Translations under genes and position numbers: made by a program
In this document: positions 43,072 to 54,695 of the stretch, piece by piece
How the letters are laid out: the number at the start of each line of letters is the position of its first letter
How positions within the stretch are numbered: the first letter of the stretch is position 1
Assembly: GCA_036267975.1 (NCBI GenBank)
Contig: DATAVA010000018.1
Coordinates: forward strand, 31,099-95,098
Direction: 5' to 3'
From: DAIDKA01 sp036267975
GTDB taxonomy: Bacteria; Pseudomonadota; Gammaproteobacteria; Steroidobacterales; Steroidobacteraceae
DNA: 64,000 nucleotides
Notes under the pieces: model-generated
Database searches by the model: none
Seen by the model: the letters and a program-made list of their open reading frames with translations, nothing else
Told to the model about the DNA's origin: nothing

Positions 43072-44092
43072 GCGCCTGACACAGCGCATCGACGCTGCGC
43101 TGGCTCTGATCCCAGGAGACCACAAAGCGCGCTTCGCGACCGGCCGGCGGACCCCAGTCGTAGAAGCCGAACCCCTGCGCACGCAGGGCCGCCTTGCCCA
43201 CGGCCCCCAGATCCAGGAATAGTTCGTTCGCTTCCACCGGGTGCAGGAGCCGCGCTCCCGCGGCCGCGGCGAGCTGCTGGGCCAGTCGATTCGCGTGCTG
43301 GGCGTGGGTACGCCACAGACCGCTTCGCACGTAGGTCAGCAGCTGCGCTGCGGCGTAGCGCGACTTGGATAACAGATGACCGGCGCGCTTGCGGCGCAGC
43401 TCGAAGTCCCGCACCAGTGCGGGATCGAAGAACACGACGGCCTCGGCGGCCAGGGCACCGTTCTTGGTCGCGCCGAATGAGAGCACATCGACGCCGGCAC
43501 GCCAGGTCACATCAGCAGGCTGGCAGTCCAGAAAATCAATCGCGTTGGCCAGCCGCGCGCCGTCCATGTGGACCCGCAGGCCGTGATGATGGGCGAGGAC
43601 GCTCAGCGCGGCGATCTGCTGGGGCCGATACGCGGTTCCCAGTTCGGTGGCCTGGGTGAGCGTGAGCGCCGCCGGCTGCACCGTGTGCACATTGGCCGGA
43701 TGCTGCGTGATGGCTTCGGTCAACGCCTCACAGTCGATTCGGCCATGCTCCGCGGGCACCAATGTCAGGCGCGCACCGCCTGAGAAGAACTCGACGGCGC
43801 CGCACTCATCCTCCACCACGTGCGCGCCCGCATGGGCGTACACATTCCCGTATGGCGGCGACAGCGTCGCCAGGCTCAGCGCGTTGGCGGCGGTGCCGGT
43901 GGTCACGACGAAGGCGCGCACCGGCGTGCCGAAGAACTCACTGAACGCCGCATCCAGCTGCAGCGTCCAGGGATCATCACCGTAGGCTTTCTGCGCTCCA
44001 TCGTTGGCGGCCGCAATCGCGGCCAGCAGTTCGGGTGCGACGCTGGCGGTGTTGTCGCTGTAGAAGGCGTGGGTATCCGAGGCTGCGCTCAT
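43046..44092 (-). CDS. Low-specificity L-threonine aldolase-like PLP enzyme
   Basis: 348-aa fold-type I PLP enzyme of the beta-eliminating lyase/threonine aldolase family, cleaving threonine or allo-threonine to glycine and acetaldehyde. Opening FYSDNTASVAPELLAAI; GTAANALSLATL (phosphate loop); HVVEDECGA; LRVHMDGARLANA (PLP-ring Asp); SFGATKNGALAAEA with the Schiff-base Lys. ATG 44092 overlaps the ABC permease stop (ATGA), so it is translated with the exporter genes. Whether this reflects a shared function is unknown. Confidence 0.9.
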   Translation of the reverse strand: MSAASDTHAFYSDNTASVAPELLAAIAAANDGAQKAYGDDPWTLQLDAAFSEFFGTPVRAFVVTTGTAANALSLATLSPPYGNVYAHAGAHVVEDECGAVEFFSGGARLTLVPAEHGRIDCEALTEAITQHPANVHTVQPAALTLTQATELGTAYRPQQIAALSVLAHHHGLRVHMDGARLANAIDFLDCQPADVTWRAGVDVLSFGATKNGALAAEAVVFFDPALVRDFELRRKRAGHLLSKSRYAAAQLLTYVRSGLWRTHAQHANRLAQQLAAAAGARLLHPVEANELFLDLGAVGKAALRAQGFGFYDWGPPAGREARFVVSWDQSQRSVDALCQALRAPLPAA

Positions 44093-45126
44093 TCCGGTCT
44101 CCAGCGAAAGGAGTAGGCGCCGATGCCGAGGAAAACCAGGGTGGTGCCGGCCAGGTATGCCAGGTCCACGCTGATCGCGGCCGCACCGGCACCGTCCAGC
44201 GTGATCGCACGCGCCGCCTGCAGAATATGCGTCAGGGGGAACAGCTGCGCCACGATCTGCATCCAGCGCGGCGAGCCCTCCAGGGAGAACCACACGCCCG
44301 AGAGCAGCATCATCGGCCAGGTCAGAAAGTTCAGCATGCCGCCGACCACCTCCTCGCTGGCGAAGCGCGCCGCGATGATCAGTCCGAAGGCGATGAGGCT
44401 CAGCGCGCCCAGTACCGCCACCAGCAGCAGCAGCGCGTTGCTGCCGGCATTACGAAAGTGGATGACCTGGCTGATGCCCACATACAGGATGAGGGTCACG
44501 ACGAGGGCCAGCCCCAGGCGACTGAGCACCTGAGCGCTCAGGAACTCAAATGCCGACACCGGTGTGGCCGAGAGGCGCTTCAGGAAGCCGTTCTTGCGGT
44601 AACGCACGACCACGTAGCCGGCGCCCATCAGGCACGCAAACATCAGGTTCATGCCGAGCACGCCCGGGAACAGCCAGTCGATGTAGCGGACGGCGGCGCC
44701 CGTGATGGGCTGGCGCACGGCCTGCGGGTCGGCCTGCAGCAGCAGCTTCTCGGCCATGTAGCCTTTGGGTGAATCGGCTATGGCCCAGAAGCGGACCGGC
44801 CGCGTGCGCAGGTCCAGCAGCAGGTCCAGGTCATTGCGCGAGACGAGGTGGATGGCAGCGGCCTGCCGTGGCTGTTCCACGAACTGGAAATAGCGCTCGC
44901 CGAGGAAGGGATAACGGGCCGCGGTGGGCATCGGTGCCAGCACCCCGACCTTGAACAGCGGTCGAGGTGGCCCGCCAAAAATCAGCGCCATGGCCACCAC
45001 CAGCGTCACCGGCACGCCGAGGGTGAATATCAAGGAGGAGCGATCCCGTACGAATTCGAGATTGCGTGCATGCCACACGGCCGTAAGACGTTTGGCGCTG
45101 CGGCGGAGGTCGATAAACAGGCTCAT
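44089..45126 (-). CDS. ABC-2 type exporter permease
   Basis: 345-aa inner-membrane permease. N-terminal helix (SLIFTLGVPVTLVVAMALIF), then a periplasmic loop of ~130 residues, then about five helices including VLGMNLMFACLMGAGYVVV and the C-terminal ABC-2 signature FLTWPMMLLSGVWFSLEG. It pairs with the ATPase encoded immediately upstream (4-nt ATGA overlap). The substrate is not predictable; the family exports drugs, polysaccharides or peptides. Confidence 0.9.
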   Translation of the reverse strand: MSLFIDLRRSAKRLTAVWHARNLEFVRDRSSLIFTLGVPVTLVVAMALIFGGPPRPLFKVGVLAPMPTAARYPFLGERYFQFVEQPRQAAAIHLVSRNDLDLLLDLRTRPVRFWAIADSPKGYMAEKLLLQADPQAVRQPITGAAVRYIDWLFPGVLGMNLMFACLMGAGYVVVRYRKNGFLKRLSATPVSAFEFLSAQVLSRLGLALVVTLILYVGISQVIHFRNAGSNALLLLVAVLGALSLIAFGLIIAARFASEEVVGGMLNFLTWPMMLLSGVWFSLEGSPRWMQIVAQLFPLTHILQAARAITLDGAGAAAISVDLAYLAGTTLVFLGIGAYSFRWRPE

Positions 45127-46025
45127 GCGCGCAGGTCCTTGCCGGTAAGTTCCAGGAACAGGTCTTCCAGATTGGGTGGCCGGATGCGCAGGTGCGCCAG
45201 GGAAACCGAGGACTGCATCAGCGTGCGCAGCGTGCCTTCCAGATCATTGGTCGTCAGTTCGACACGGCCGGCGGCCTCGAAGAATGCAAGACCCAGCTCC
45301 CGCGCGGCCGGCGTCCAGTCCTCCGCCGGCAGCTCCAGCAGCACCGCCTTGAAATGCTGGCGCAGCAGTGCCTGCGGCGCGCCCTGCGCGATGATCTTGC
45401 CGTGGTCCACGATCACGATCTCATCGCACAGCAGCTCGGCCTCCTCCATGTAGTGCGTGGTGAGGATGATGGTCTTGCGCTGCGCCTTGATCGACTGCAC
45501 CAGCTCCCAGAAGCGCCGGCGGGCCTGCGGGTCGAGGCCCGTGGTGGGTTCATCGAGGAACAGGATGGCCGGATCATTGACCAGCGCGACCCCGAGCAGC
45601 AGCCGCTGCAGTTGTCCGCCGGAGAGTTTCTTGTTGTCGCGCGCCAGCAGCTTCTCGAGCGCGCACAGCCGAATCACTTCCGCCACCGGCAGGCCATGAT
45701 CGTACAGGCCCCGAAACAGGTTCAGAGTCTGGCTCACGGTCAGGAAGTCCTGCAGGGCCGTCTTCTGGAACAGGATCCCGGCTTCGGCGCGGAAACGCTC
45801 GCCCAGCGGCGCGCCGCGGTAGCGCACGGCGCCGGCACTGGGCGCGAGGATGCCCTCCATGATCTCGATGGTGGTGGTTTTTCCGGCCCCGTTGGGTCCC
45901 AGCAGTCCGAAGCAGCACCCTTCCGGCACGCTGAAGGACACGCCATCGACGGCGGTATTGTCGGCATAGCGCTTGACCAGGTTATCCACCCGCAGCAGTG
46001 CAGTGTCCGGTGAGTCGATTATCAT
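45123..46025 (-). CDS. ABC transporter ATP-binding protein (DrrA/CcmA-type)
   Basis: 300 aa. Walker A LLGPNGAGKTTTIEIM (around 38-53), signature KKLSGGQLQRLLLG (around 133-146), Walker B AILFLDEPTTGLDPQ and H-loop ILTTHYMEEAE are all intact. The C-terminal extra ~75 residues are typical of drug or antibiotic exporters. It energises the permease encoded next. The gene starts head-to-head with the YgjP-like metallopeptidase gene. Confidence 0.95.
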   Translation of the reverse strand: MIIDSPDTALLRVDNLVKRYADNTAVDGVSFSVPEGCCFGLLGPNGAGKTTTIEIMEGILAPSAGAVRYRGAPLGERFRAEAGILFQKTALQDFLTVSQTLNLFRGLYDHGLPVAEVIRLCALEKLLARDNKKLSGGQLQRLLLGVALVNDPAILFLDEPTTGLDPQARRRFWELVQSIKAQRKTIILTTHYMEEAELLCDEIVIVDHGKIIAQGAPQALLRQHFKAVLLELPAEDWTPAARELGLAFFEAAGRVELTTNDLEGTLRTLMQSSVSLAHLRIRPPNLEDLFLELTGKDLRA

Positions 46026-46033
46026 GGCGTGAA

Positions 46034-46756
46034 TTGAACCAGCTTTTCCTTTGGTCCGACACTGAGACGCAACCGTGGGTGGTGCGTGAGAGCCGGCGTG
46101 CGCGGCGCCTGGCCGTGCGCGTGCATCGGACCGGGCGGGTCGAGGTCGTGGTGCCGCCGCGGACCTCCCGGGCGGCGGTGAGTGCCTTCGTGAGCGAACA
46201 CCGTGACTGGATCGAGACCCGCCGGCAGGCGGCGCTGCGGCAAAAGCCGCCCGAGACCCCCTTTCCCCCGACGCGGATCGAGCTGCCGGGCGTGTACGAA
46301 TCCTGGCGGGTTCACCTGGCCGGTGGCAGCGGGCCGATCCGGACCCGGGCGGGCGGTGATGAACTGCTGGTCATTGCCGGGGCGATCGGCGCATCGCAGC
46401 AGCTGGCGCAGGCCCTGCGCCGCTGGCTGATAGGCCGGGCCCAGGTCCTGCTCGCCGAGCATCTCGCGGATTGTGCGCGCGAGTTCGGTTTCAGCTACCG
46501 CACCTTGAGCATCCGCCGGCAGAAGACCCGCTGGGGCAGCTGTTCAGCGCGTGGCACGATCAGCCTGAATTGCTGCATTCTGTTCCAGCCCCCCGAGGTG
46601 CTGCGCTATCTGCTGATCCACGAACTGTCCCACACCCGGCATATGAATCATTCCCGGGCGTTCTGGGCAACGGTGGCGACGTGCTGTCCGGACTACCGCA
46701 AGCTCGATCGGCAATTGCTCGACGGCTGGCGCCGTGTACCATCGTGGCTGTCATGA
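46034..46756 (+). CDS. YgjP-like (DUF45/WLM) zinc metallopeptidase-type protein
   Basis: About 240 aa. The C-terminal zinc motif HELSHTRHMNHSRAFW (HExxH plus a downstream His) and the preceding RRQKTRWGSCSARGTISLN are diagnostic of the YgjP/DUF45 family. The N-terminal half (VVRESRRARRLAVRVHRTGRV) is also typical. The true start is uncertain: TTG 46034 avoids overlap with the divergent ATPase gene, while GTG 46010 or 45998 would extend it. It overlaps the tryptophan dioxygenase start by 4 nt. Confidence 0.83.
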   Translation: MNQLFLWSDTETQPWVVRESRRARRLAVRVHRTGRVEVVVPPRTSRAAVSAFVSEHRDWIETRRQAALRQKPPETPFPPTRIELPGVYESWRVHLAGGSGPIRTRAGGDELLVIAGAIGASQQLAQALRRWLIGRAQVLLAEHLADCAREFGFSYRTLSIRRQKTRWGSCSARGTISLNCCILFQPPEVLRYLLIHELSHTRHMNHSRAFWATVATCCPDYRKLDRQLLDGWRRVPSWLS

Positions 46757-47610
46757 CCAATCGTCCCTACGACAAGTCCGAGCGGGTCGACCTGTCCAAT
46801 GAGCCGGTCCATTGGGACCTGGGTTCCTCGTTGAGCTATGGCGAGTATCTGCGGCTCGACCAGATCCTGAGCGCACAGCGACCGCTGTCCTACGAACACG
46901 ACGAGATGATGTTCATCATCGTCCACCAGAATTCCGAGCTGTGGATGCGGCTGTTTCTGCATGAGCTGGCCGGCGTGCTGGATTGTGTCCAACGCGACAA
47001 TCTCGGGCCGTCATTCCGGATGCTGGAACGCATCGCGCGCGTGCAGACACAGCTTACGGCCATCTGGGATGTGCTGGCGACCATGACGCCGGCCGACTAC
47101 TCGGCATTCCGCAATGTGCTGGGACGCTCCTCCGGATTCCAGTCGGTGCAGTACCGCATCCTGGAATTCACCATCGGCAACAAGAACGCGGATGTGATCA
47201 ATGTCCACCGCAACGATCCGGTGGTGTTTGCGAAACTGCAGCAGGTGCTGGCGGCGCCCTCGCTATATGACGAGGTGCTGCGACTGCTCAGCCGCCGCGG
47301 CTACGGCATCCCCGAGGACTATCTGTCACGGGATTTCAGCGAGCCCTACCAGTCGAGCAAGCAGGTGGCCGGCGCGTGGCTGGGCGTCTACCACAACTCC
47401 GAAAAAGAATGGGACCTGTACGAACTGGCGGAACGGCTCATCAATCTGGACCATCAGTTCCAGATCTGGCGCTTCCATCATCTCAAGGCGGTCGAACGGA
47501 TCATCGGCCACAAGCGCGGCACCGGCGGCACCAGCGGCGTGCCGTACCTCGCCAAGGCACTGGAACTCAGGTTTTTTCCGGAACTGTGGCAGGTGCGGAC
47601 GTCGATGTGA
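46753..47610 (+). CDS. kynA: Tryptophan 2,3-dioxygenase
   Basis: Heme enzyme opening the indole ring of tryptophan to N-formylkynurenine. 285 aa. Key segments are SYGEYLRLDQILSAQRPLS, EMMFIIVHQNSELWMR (substrate and distal-His region), RILEFTIGNKNADVIN, and RFHHLKAVERIIGHKRGTGG, which contains the proximal heme His and ends in GTSGVPYL. No kynB or kynU follows, so the rest of the pathway is elsewhere or absent. The start overlaps the YgjP-like gene (ATGA). The last 44 bp overlap the convergent msrQ. Confidence 0.95.
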   Translation: MTNRPYDKSERVDLSNEPVHWDLGSSLSYGEYLRLDQILSAQRPLSYEHDEMMFIIVHQNSELWMRLFLHELAGVLDCVQRDNLGPSFRMLERIARVQTQLTAIWDVLATMTPADYSAFRNVLGRSSGFQSVQYRILEFTIGNKNADVINVHRNDPVVFAKLQQVLAAPSLYDEVLRLLSRRGYGIPEDYLSRDFSEPYQSSKQVAGAWLGVYHNSEKEWDLYELAERLINLDHQFQIWRFHHLKAVERIIGHKRGTGGTSGVPYLAKALELRFFPELWQVRTSM

Positions 47611-48238
47611 CGGTGGCGCTCGCCCGCGCCGCACGCGCCCGATTCATCACCCGCACCCCGAGGCGGAACCCCAGCAGTACCGTCAGCATTGCCACGTACA
47701 GCAAGGGTTGGCGAATGTCCTTTTTCACCTGCCACCAGAAGTGCCATACGCCCAGAATCGCGATCACGTAGATCAGGCGGTGCAATGCCTGCCAGCGCCG
47801 ACCCAGGCGCCGCATCATGCGGTTGGTGGAGGTGACCGCCAGCGGTATCAGCAGCAGCAAGGCCACAAACCCGATCGTGATATAGGGCCGCTTGACGATG
47901 TCCTGCAGCACGTTCCGATAGTCCAGTTGCTGGTCCAGGACCAGGTACACGGTGAAATGCGCGACCAGGTAGAAAAAAGCGAACAGCCCCAGCATCCGGC
48001 GCAGGCGCACGAGGTGCGTCCAACCCGTCAGGCGGCGCACCGGCGTGACGAGCAGCGTCAGCAGCAGGAAGTTCAGCCCGGTCCTGCCACAGGCATGCAG
48101 CAGCCTCGCGACCGGATCGGCTCCCAGGTCCTCGCCAAACCAGCCGAATGCGCCCGCTACGAGCAGCGCAGCCGGCACCGCGCTTGCGACGAAGACGGCG
48201 GGCTTGTACACATAGCGGTAACGCTGGTCGACACTCAT
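47567..48238 (-). CDS. msrQ: MsrQ, heme b membrane subunit of the periplasmic methionine sulfoxide reductase
   Basis: 223-aa integral membrane protein with about five to six helices. It passes electrons from the quinone pool to MsrP. Family features are LLHACGRTGLNFLLLTLLVTP, LRRMLGLFAFFYLVAHFTVY (heme-ligand His), the RWQALHRLIYVIAILGVWHF segment and WWQVKKDI. The C-terminal 25 residues are Ala/Thr-rich. The start ATG overlaps the msrP stop (TGATG). Confidence 0.94.
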   Translation of the reverse strand: MSVDQRYRYVYKPAVFVASAVPAALLVAGAFGWFGEDLGADPVARLLHACGRTGLNFLLLTLLVTPVRRLTGWTHLVRLRRMLGLFAFFYLVAHFTVYLVLDQQLDYRNVLQDIVKRPYITIGFVALLLLIPLAVTSTNRMMRRLGRRWQALHRLIYVIAILGVWHFWWQVKKDIRQPLLYVAMLTVLLGFRLGVRVMNRARAARASATVTSTSAPATVPEKT

Positions 48239-49200
48239 CAGAAGTTGCGGCGCAGGTCCATCCCCTTGTAGAGGTAGCCGACCTCGTTTTCATAACCGTT
48301 GAACAGCAGCGTCGGCTGGCGCGCCGCGAACAGCCCCTTGCCGATCGGCCGTTCGCTCGCCTGACTCCAGCGCGGGTGGTCCACGTGCGGATTCACATTG
48401 GCATAGAAGCCGTATTCGTTGGGCGCCGAGATGGCCCAGGTCGTGGCCGGCTGGGTGGCGACGAAATTGATCTTGACGATGGACTTCACGCCTTTGAACC
48501 CGTACTTCCAGGGCGTCACCAGGCGCAGGGGCGCGCCATTCTGGTTGGGAAGAACCTGTCCGTACAACCCGATGGCGATGAGCGCCAGGGGATTCATGGC
48601 CTCATCCAGCCGCAGACCTTCGACATAGGGCCACTGCAGTACATCGTCGCGCTCGCCGGGCATCTGCTTCGGATCCATGAGTGTCACCAGCTGCACGTAC
48701 TTGGCGTTGGAATTGGGCTTCAACTTTTGGATCAGCCCGGACAACTGAAAGCCGAGCCACGGAATCACCATGGACCAGGCCTCCACGCAGCGGAAGCGGT
48801 AGATGCGCTCTTCGAGGGGCAGACCCTTGATCAGATCATCGAAAGCGAACGTTCCCCGCACTGCGCATTCGCCGCCGACCGTCACACTCCAGGGCTTCGG
48901 CCGCAGAGTGTGCGCGTTGTGCGCTGGATCCTCCTTGCCGGTGCCGAATTCGTAGAAGTTGTTGTAATGAGTGATGTCCTGGAAACTGGTCGGAGCTTCC
49001 TTCACCGAATAGCGTGCGTTGCGCGTGAAGGCGAGGTGCGGATCCGGTGGCGGTGCGGCCGGCGCAGCCTGCACCTTGTGCGCAGCGGCGCTCAATGCAC
49101 CGGTGGCCATCGCGCCTGCCAGCAGTTCGCGACGGTTCAGAAATGCATCCAGAGGCGTTATCTGCGACGGCCGAATGATTCGGGCCTGTGTTCCTTTCAT
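48238..49200 (-). CDS. msrP: MsrP, Tat-exported molybdenum methionine-sulfoxide reductase
   Basis: 320 aa. Repairs oxidised methionines in periplasmic proteins. Tat signal NRRELLAGAMATGALSAAA (around 22-40). The sulfite-oxidase-fold domain holds the Mo ligand in YRFRCVEAWSMVIPW, with the cofactor-binding Cys conserved. TPWKYGFKGVKSIVKI and NEYGFYANVNPHVDHPRWSQ are hallmarks of the family. It depends on Mo-cofactor and on MsrQ for electrons, and is co-translated with msrQ. Confidence 0.96.
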   Translation of the reverse strand: MKGTQARIIRPSQITPLDAFLNRRELLAGAMATGALSAAAHKVQAAPAAPPPDPHLAFTRNARYSVKEAPTSFQDITHYNNFYEFGTGKEDPAHNAHTLRPKPWSVTVGGECAVRGTFAFDDLIKGLPLEERIYRFRCVEAWSMVIPWLGFQLSGLIQKLKPNSNAKYVQLVTLMDPKQMPGERDDVLQWPYVEGLRLDEAMNPLALIAIGLYGQVLPNQNGAPLRLVTPWKYGFKGVKSIVKINFVATQPATTWAISAPNEYGFYANVNPHVDHPRWSQASERPIGKGLFAARQPTLLFNGYENEVGYLYKGMDLRRNF

Positions 49201-49237
49201 CGCGAATCTCCGTTGACCTGCGCTCGAGTGCCGGATT

Positions 49238-49900
49238 TTAAGTCGTTGCGCTCCAGTTGGCGAACGGTGTTATGCCGATGGCGCGCGCAAGACGAATCGT
49301 ACGCCGCGAACCATTGACCAGGCGCGGGACGTCGGCCAGCCGCAGGTGCGCCAGATCGCTGCCCGCATTGCCATACGCGACGCTTTGCAGGCCCGCGTGC
49401 TGCTGCTTGAGCTGCTCGAAGCAGCGCACCTTCTCCGGCCCGCGGCGGTTGGCGGTCGTGAGCGCGCCGGTCAGGCGCCCGGACGCATCGAACGCCACCC
49501 CCGTGCAGATCACTTCGTTGAATTCCAGCGCCTGGGCGATCTGCGGGACGTACAGGTCGGTACTGGCGCTCATGAGCACCAGCAGATCACCCGCCGCACG
49601 ATGCGCCTTGATCATAGCCAGCGCACCCGCACTGCTGCCGATTGAGATCGCCCCGGGTACGAACTGCTGGGTCCACGCCGCCAGCTGTTCTCGCGTGGCT
49701 CCGCCCAGGGTGGCGCGCAGGAAGGCAGATTTGACCGCGCCGTGGTCAGCGGCGCCGATGGCGAAGGCGCCAAGCGTTGGCAGCAGCCGCGCCATGCGCA
49801 GGCGGCTGCGGCCCGAACGAGTCAGGTAACCGGTCACATATGGCAGTAGCGTGTCGCGATGCGTGATCGTGCCATCGAGATCGAAGACGACCAGCCGCAT
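49238..49900 (-). CDS. HAD-superfamily IB phosphatase (SerB-like)
   Basis: 220 aa. Motif I VVFDLDGTITHRDT (residues 4-17, nucleophile Asp), motif II LVLMSAST, and motif III/IV YGNAGSDLAHLRLAD. The cap domain between I and II is helical, as in subclass IB enzymes such as phosphoserine or lyso-lipid phosphatases. The exact substrate is not assignable. The YGNAGSD variant carries Ala-Gly-Ser where SerB has GDGxND, so activity differences are possible. Confidence 0.85.
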   Translation of the reverse strand: MRLVVFDLDGTITHRDTLLPYVTGYLTRSGRSRLRMARLLPTLGAFAIGAADHGAVKSAFLRATLGGATREQLAAWTQQFVPGAISIGSSAGALAMIKAHRAAGDLLVLMSASTDLYVPQIAQALEFNEVICTGVAFDASGRLTGALTTANRRGPEKVRCFEQLKQQHAGLQSVAYGNAGSDLAHLRLADVPRLVNGSRRTIRLARAIGITPFANWSATT

Positions 49901-49927
49901 CGGATTACACGCGGCTCGGGTTAAGGT

Positions 49928-52621
<2,694 letters not shown>

Positions 52622-52695
52622 GAGGTTCTCCGCTGGTGCATGGGCGCCATTTTGCTTCATTGGCGGTGAGGAGTAAAATGACTTTAACTACCTTA

Positions 52696-52716
52696 TTGAT
52701 GCATATTTTGCATGAA
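52696..52716. promoter_or_regulatory. LysR-type T-N11-A operator overlapping the LysR start codon
   Basis: The arms TTGATGCA and TGCATGAA (7 of 8 complementary) flank TATTT. The core ATGCA-N5-TGCAT holds a T-N11-A box (T52700, A52712). It overlaps the ATG of the LysR gene at 52712, which suggests autorepression and control of the divergent acnA. Confidence 0.6.
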
Positions 52717-53620
52717 AATAGACACCCTCGGTGTACAGGCGTTTGTCGCGATTGCAGAGAGTGGCTCGTTCAATCGGGCCGCGGCCGCCCTCAGCATTAC
52801 GCAAAGTGCCTTGAGTCGTCGCTTGCGGGGACTCGAAACGGATCTTGGCGTTCGTTTGATTGAGCGCACGACCCGCACGGTATCCCTGTCCCGCTCCGGC
52901 GCGGGGTTCTTGCCGCAGGCGCGCCGATTGCTCGCCGAGCTCGCGGCTTCCTTGAATGAAATCCGCGAGACGGGTAATGCGATGCGCGGCGATGTGACGC
53001 TGGCCTGCGTACCGACGATGGGGGTGCACTATTTGCCCGAAGTGCTGCGCGAATACGCAGTCCACTTTCCGAATAATCGAATCCGCCTGCTCGACCACGC
53101 TTCATCGGCGGTCGCCGAGGCGGTATTGCGCCGCGAGGCCGAATTCGGCATTAACGTTGCCCGGCTGCGTCATGCGGACCTCGACAGCACGCCCCTGCTG
53201 CAGGACAGTTTTGTGCTCGTGTGCAGGCGCGACCATCCGCTGGCGCAGCATCGACGGGTTTCCTGGCAGCAGTTGAAGGGTCATCGCCTGATATTTCCAG
53301 GCGCGAGCAGCAGCAACGAGCCGCTGCTGGAACAGGCCTTGGGCATAGAACATCGGGCCTTGGACATTTTTTACGAGGTGCAGCGCAGCTCGACGGCCGT
53401 CGGGCTGGTTGCGCAGGGCGTGGGCATTGCGGTGGTGCCGCGCCTGGCCATGCAACACGGCGCATATCCGAGTTTGCGAGTGGTTGATCTGGTCGCGCCG
53501 ACCGTCTCGAGAACATTCAACCTGCTCACCCGCAAGGGGGCCGTCCTGTCACCGGCCGCGCATAATCTTTATGCGTTACTGCTGGAGCGCCGCTCGGGAT
53601 TCAGGAAGTCACTGCGCTGA
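52712..53620 (+). CDS. LysR-family transcriptional regulator divergent from acnA
   Basis: 302 aa. The N-terminal HTH KIDTLGVQAFVAIAESGSFN with AAAALSITQSALSRRLRGLE is standard. The effector domain starts near residue 90 with GDVTLACVPTMGVHYLPEVL. Not CysB-like; the ligand is unknown. Position and the dyad at its start codon suggest it controls itself and acnA. Its 3' end overlaps the convergent mnmA by 20 bp. Confidence 0.9.
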   Translation: MKIDTLGVQAFVAIAESGSFNRAAAALSITQSALSRRLRGLETDLGVRLIERTTRTVSLSRSGAGFLPQARRLLAELAASLNEIRETGNAMRGDVTLACVPTMGVHYLPEVLREYAVHFPNNRIRLLDHASSAVAEAVLRREAEFGINVARLRHADLDSTPLLQDSFVLVCRRDHPLAQHRRVSWQQLKGHRLIFPGASSSNEPLLEQALGIEHRALDIFYEVQRSSTAVGLVAQGVGIAVVPRLAMQHGAYPSLRVVDLVAPTVSRTFNLLTRKGAVLSPAAHNLYALLLERRSGFRKSLR

Positions 53621-54695
53621 TGGTTCCGCCGCCCAGGCACAGCTGCCCGTCGTAGGCGACCGCGAACTGGCCGGGTGTCAGCGCGCGCTGTGGTTCATCA
53701 AAAACCACGCGGGCAGTGCCATTCGGCCCAGGATGCAGCACCGCGGGCTGATCGGTGTGGTGATGGCGCACCCGCACCGTGCAGCGGCGCGGGCCAGTTG
53801 GTGCGGCCACCAGCCAGTGCAGGTTTTCGCAGTGCAGCTCGCGCGCGCACAGCAGCGGATGATCATGGCCCTGCACGGCGATGAGCAGGTTGCGGGACGC
53901 ATCCTTGGCGGCGACGTACCAGGGCGCCGTTTCACCGTCGCGGCGCCCCCCGATGGCGAGTCCGCCGCGCTGACCCAGGGTGTAGAAAGCCACGCCGCAG
54001 TGCGTGCCGAGGTGTTCGCCAGTGGGGGACTCGATGGGGCCGGGTGACTCATCGATGTACTGGCGCAGGAACTTGCGAAAGGGGCGCTCGCCGATGAAGC
54101 AGATGCCGGTGCTGTCGGGTTTGTCGAACACCGGCAGACCAGCGTGCCGCGCACGCTCGCGCACCTGCGCCTTGGTGTAGTCACCGATGGGCATGAGTGC
54201 GTGGCCCAGATCTGCGCGGTGCACGGCATGCAGAAAGTAGGTCTGATCCTTGAGGGCATCCGCTGCTTTCAGCAGCTGCACGGCGCCGTCCTGATGCAGC
54301 CGTGCGTAGTGTCCGGTGGCGAAACGGCTGGCACCGAGGCGCCGCGCGTAGCGCAGGGCCACGCCAAACTTCACCTCGCGGTTGCACAGGACATCAGGGT
54401 TCGGGGTACGACCGGCACGATGCTCGGCCAGAAAGTACTCGAATACCCGAGTGCGATACTCGGCCGCGAAGCTGACCCGGTGCAGCGGAATGCCCAGAAC
54501 CCGTGCCACGGCGCGCGCGTCCTGGTAATCCTGCGCCTGGGTGCAGTAGGCATCCTCTTCGTCCCAGTTGCTCATGAACAGCCCCTGGACCTGCAGCCCC
54601 TGCTCGACCAGCAGCAGGGCCGCGACCGCCGAGTCCACGCCACCGGACAGACCCACGATGACCGGCCCCGCAACGCAGGCCGCGGCGGCGTTCAT
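53601..54695 (-). CDS. mnmA: tRNA-specific 2-thiouridylase MnmA
   Basis: 364 aa. Thiolates U34 of Glu, Gln and Lys tRNAs. PP-loop VIVGLSGGVDSAVAALLL (13-30); MSNWDEEDAYCTQAQDYQDA; first catalytic Cys in LCNREVKFG (around 102); second in GICFIGERPFRKFL (around 199), with the intervening KDQTYFLHAV. The C-terminal OB-like domain ends GQFAVAYDGQLCLGGGTI. The ATG overlaps the NUDIX gene stop (ATGA). It needs a sulfur relay such as IscS/Tus from elsewhere. Confidence 0.96.
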   Translation of the reverse strand: MNAAAACVAGPVIVGLSGGVDSAVAALLLVEQGLQVQGLFMSNWDEEDAYCTQAQDYQDARAVARVLGIPLHRVSFAAEYRTRVFEYFLAEHRAGRTPNPDVLCNREVKFGVALRYARRLGASRFATGHYARLHQDGAVQLLKAADALKDQTYFLHAVHRADLGHALMPIGDYTKAQVRERARHAGLPVFDKPDSTGICFIGERPFRKFLRQYIDESPGPIESPTGEHLGTHCGVAFYTLGQRGGLAIGGRRDGETAPWYVAAKDASRNLLIAVQGHDHPLLCARELHCENLHWLVAAPTGPRRCTVRVRHHHTDQPAVLHPGPNGTARVVFDEPQRALTPGQFAVAYDGQLCLGGGTISAVTS

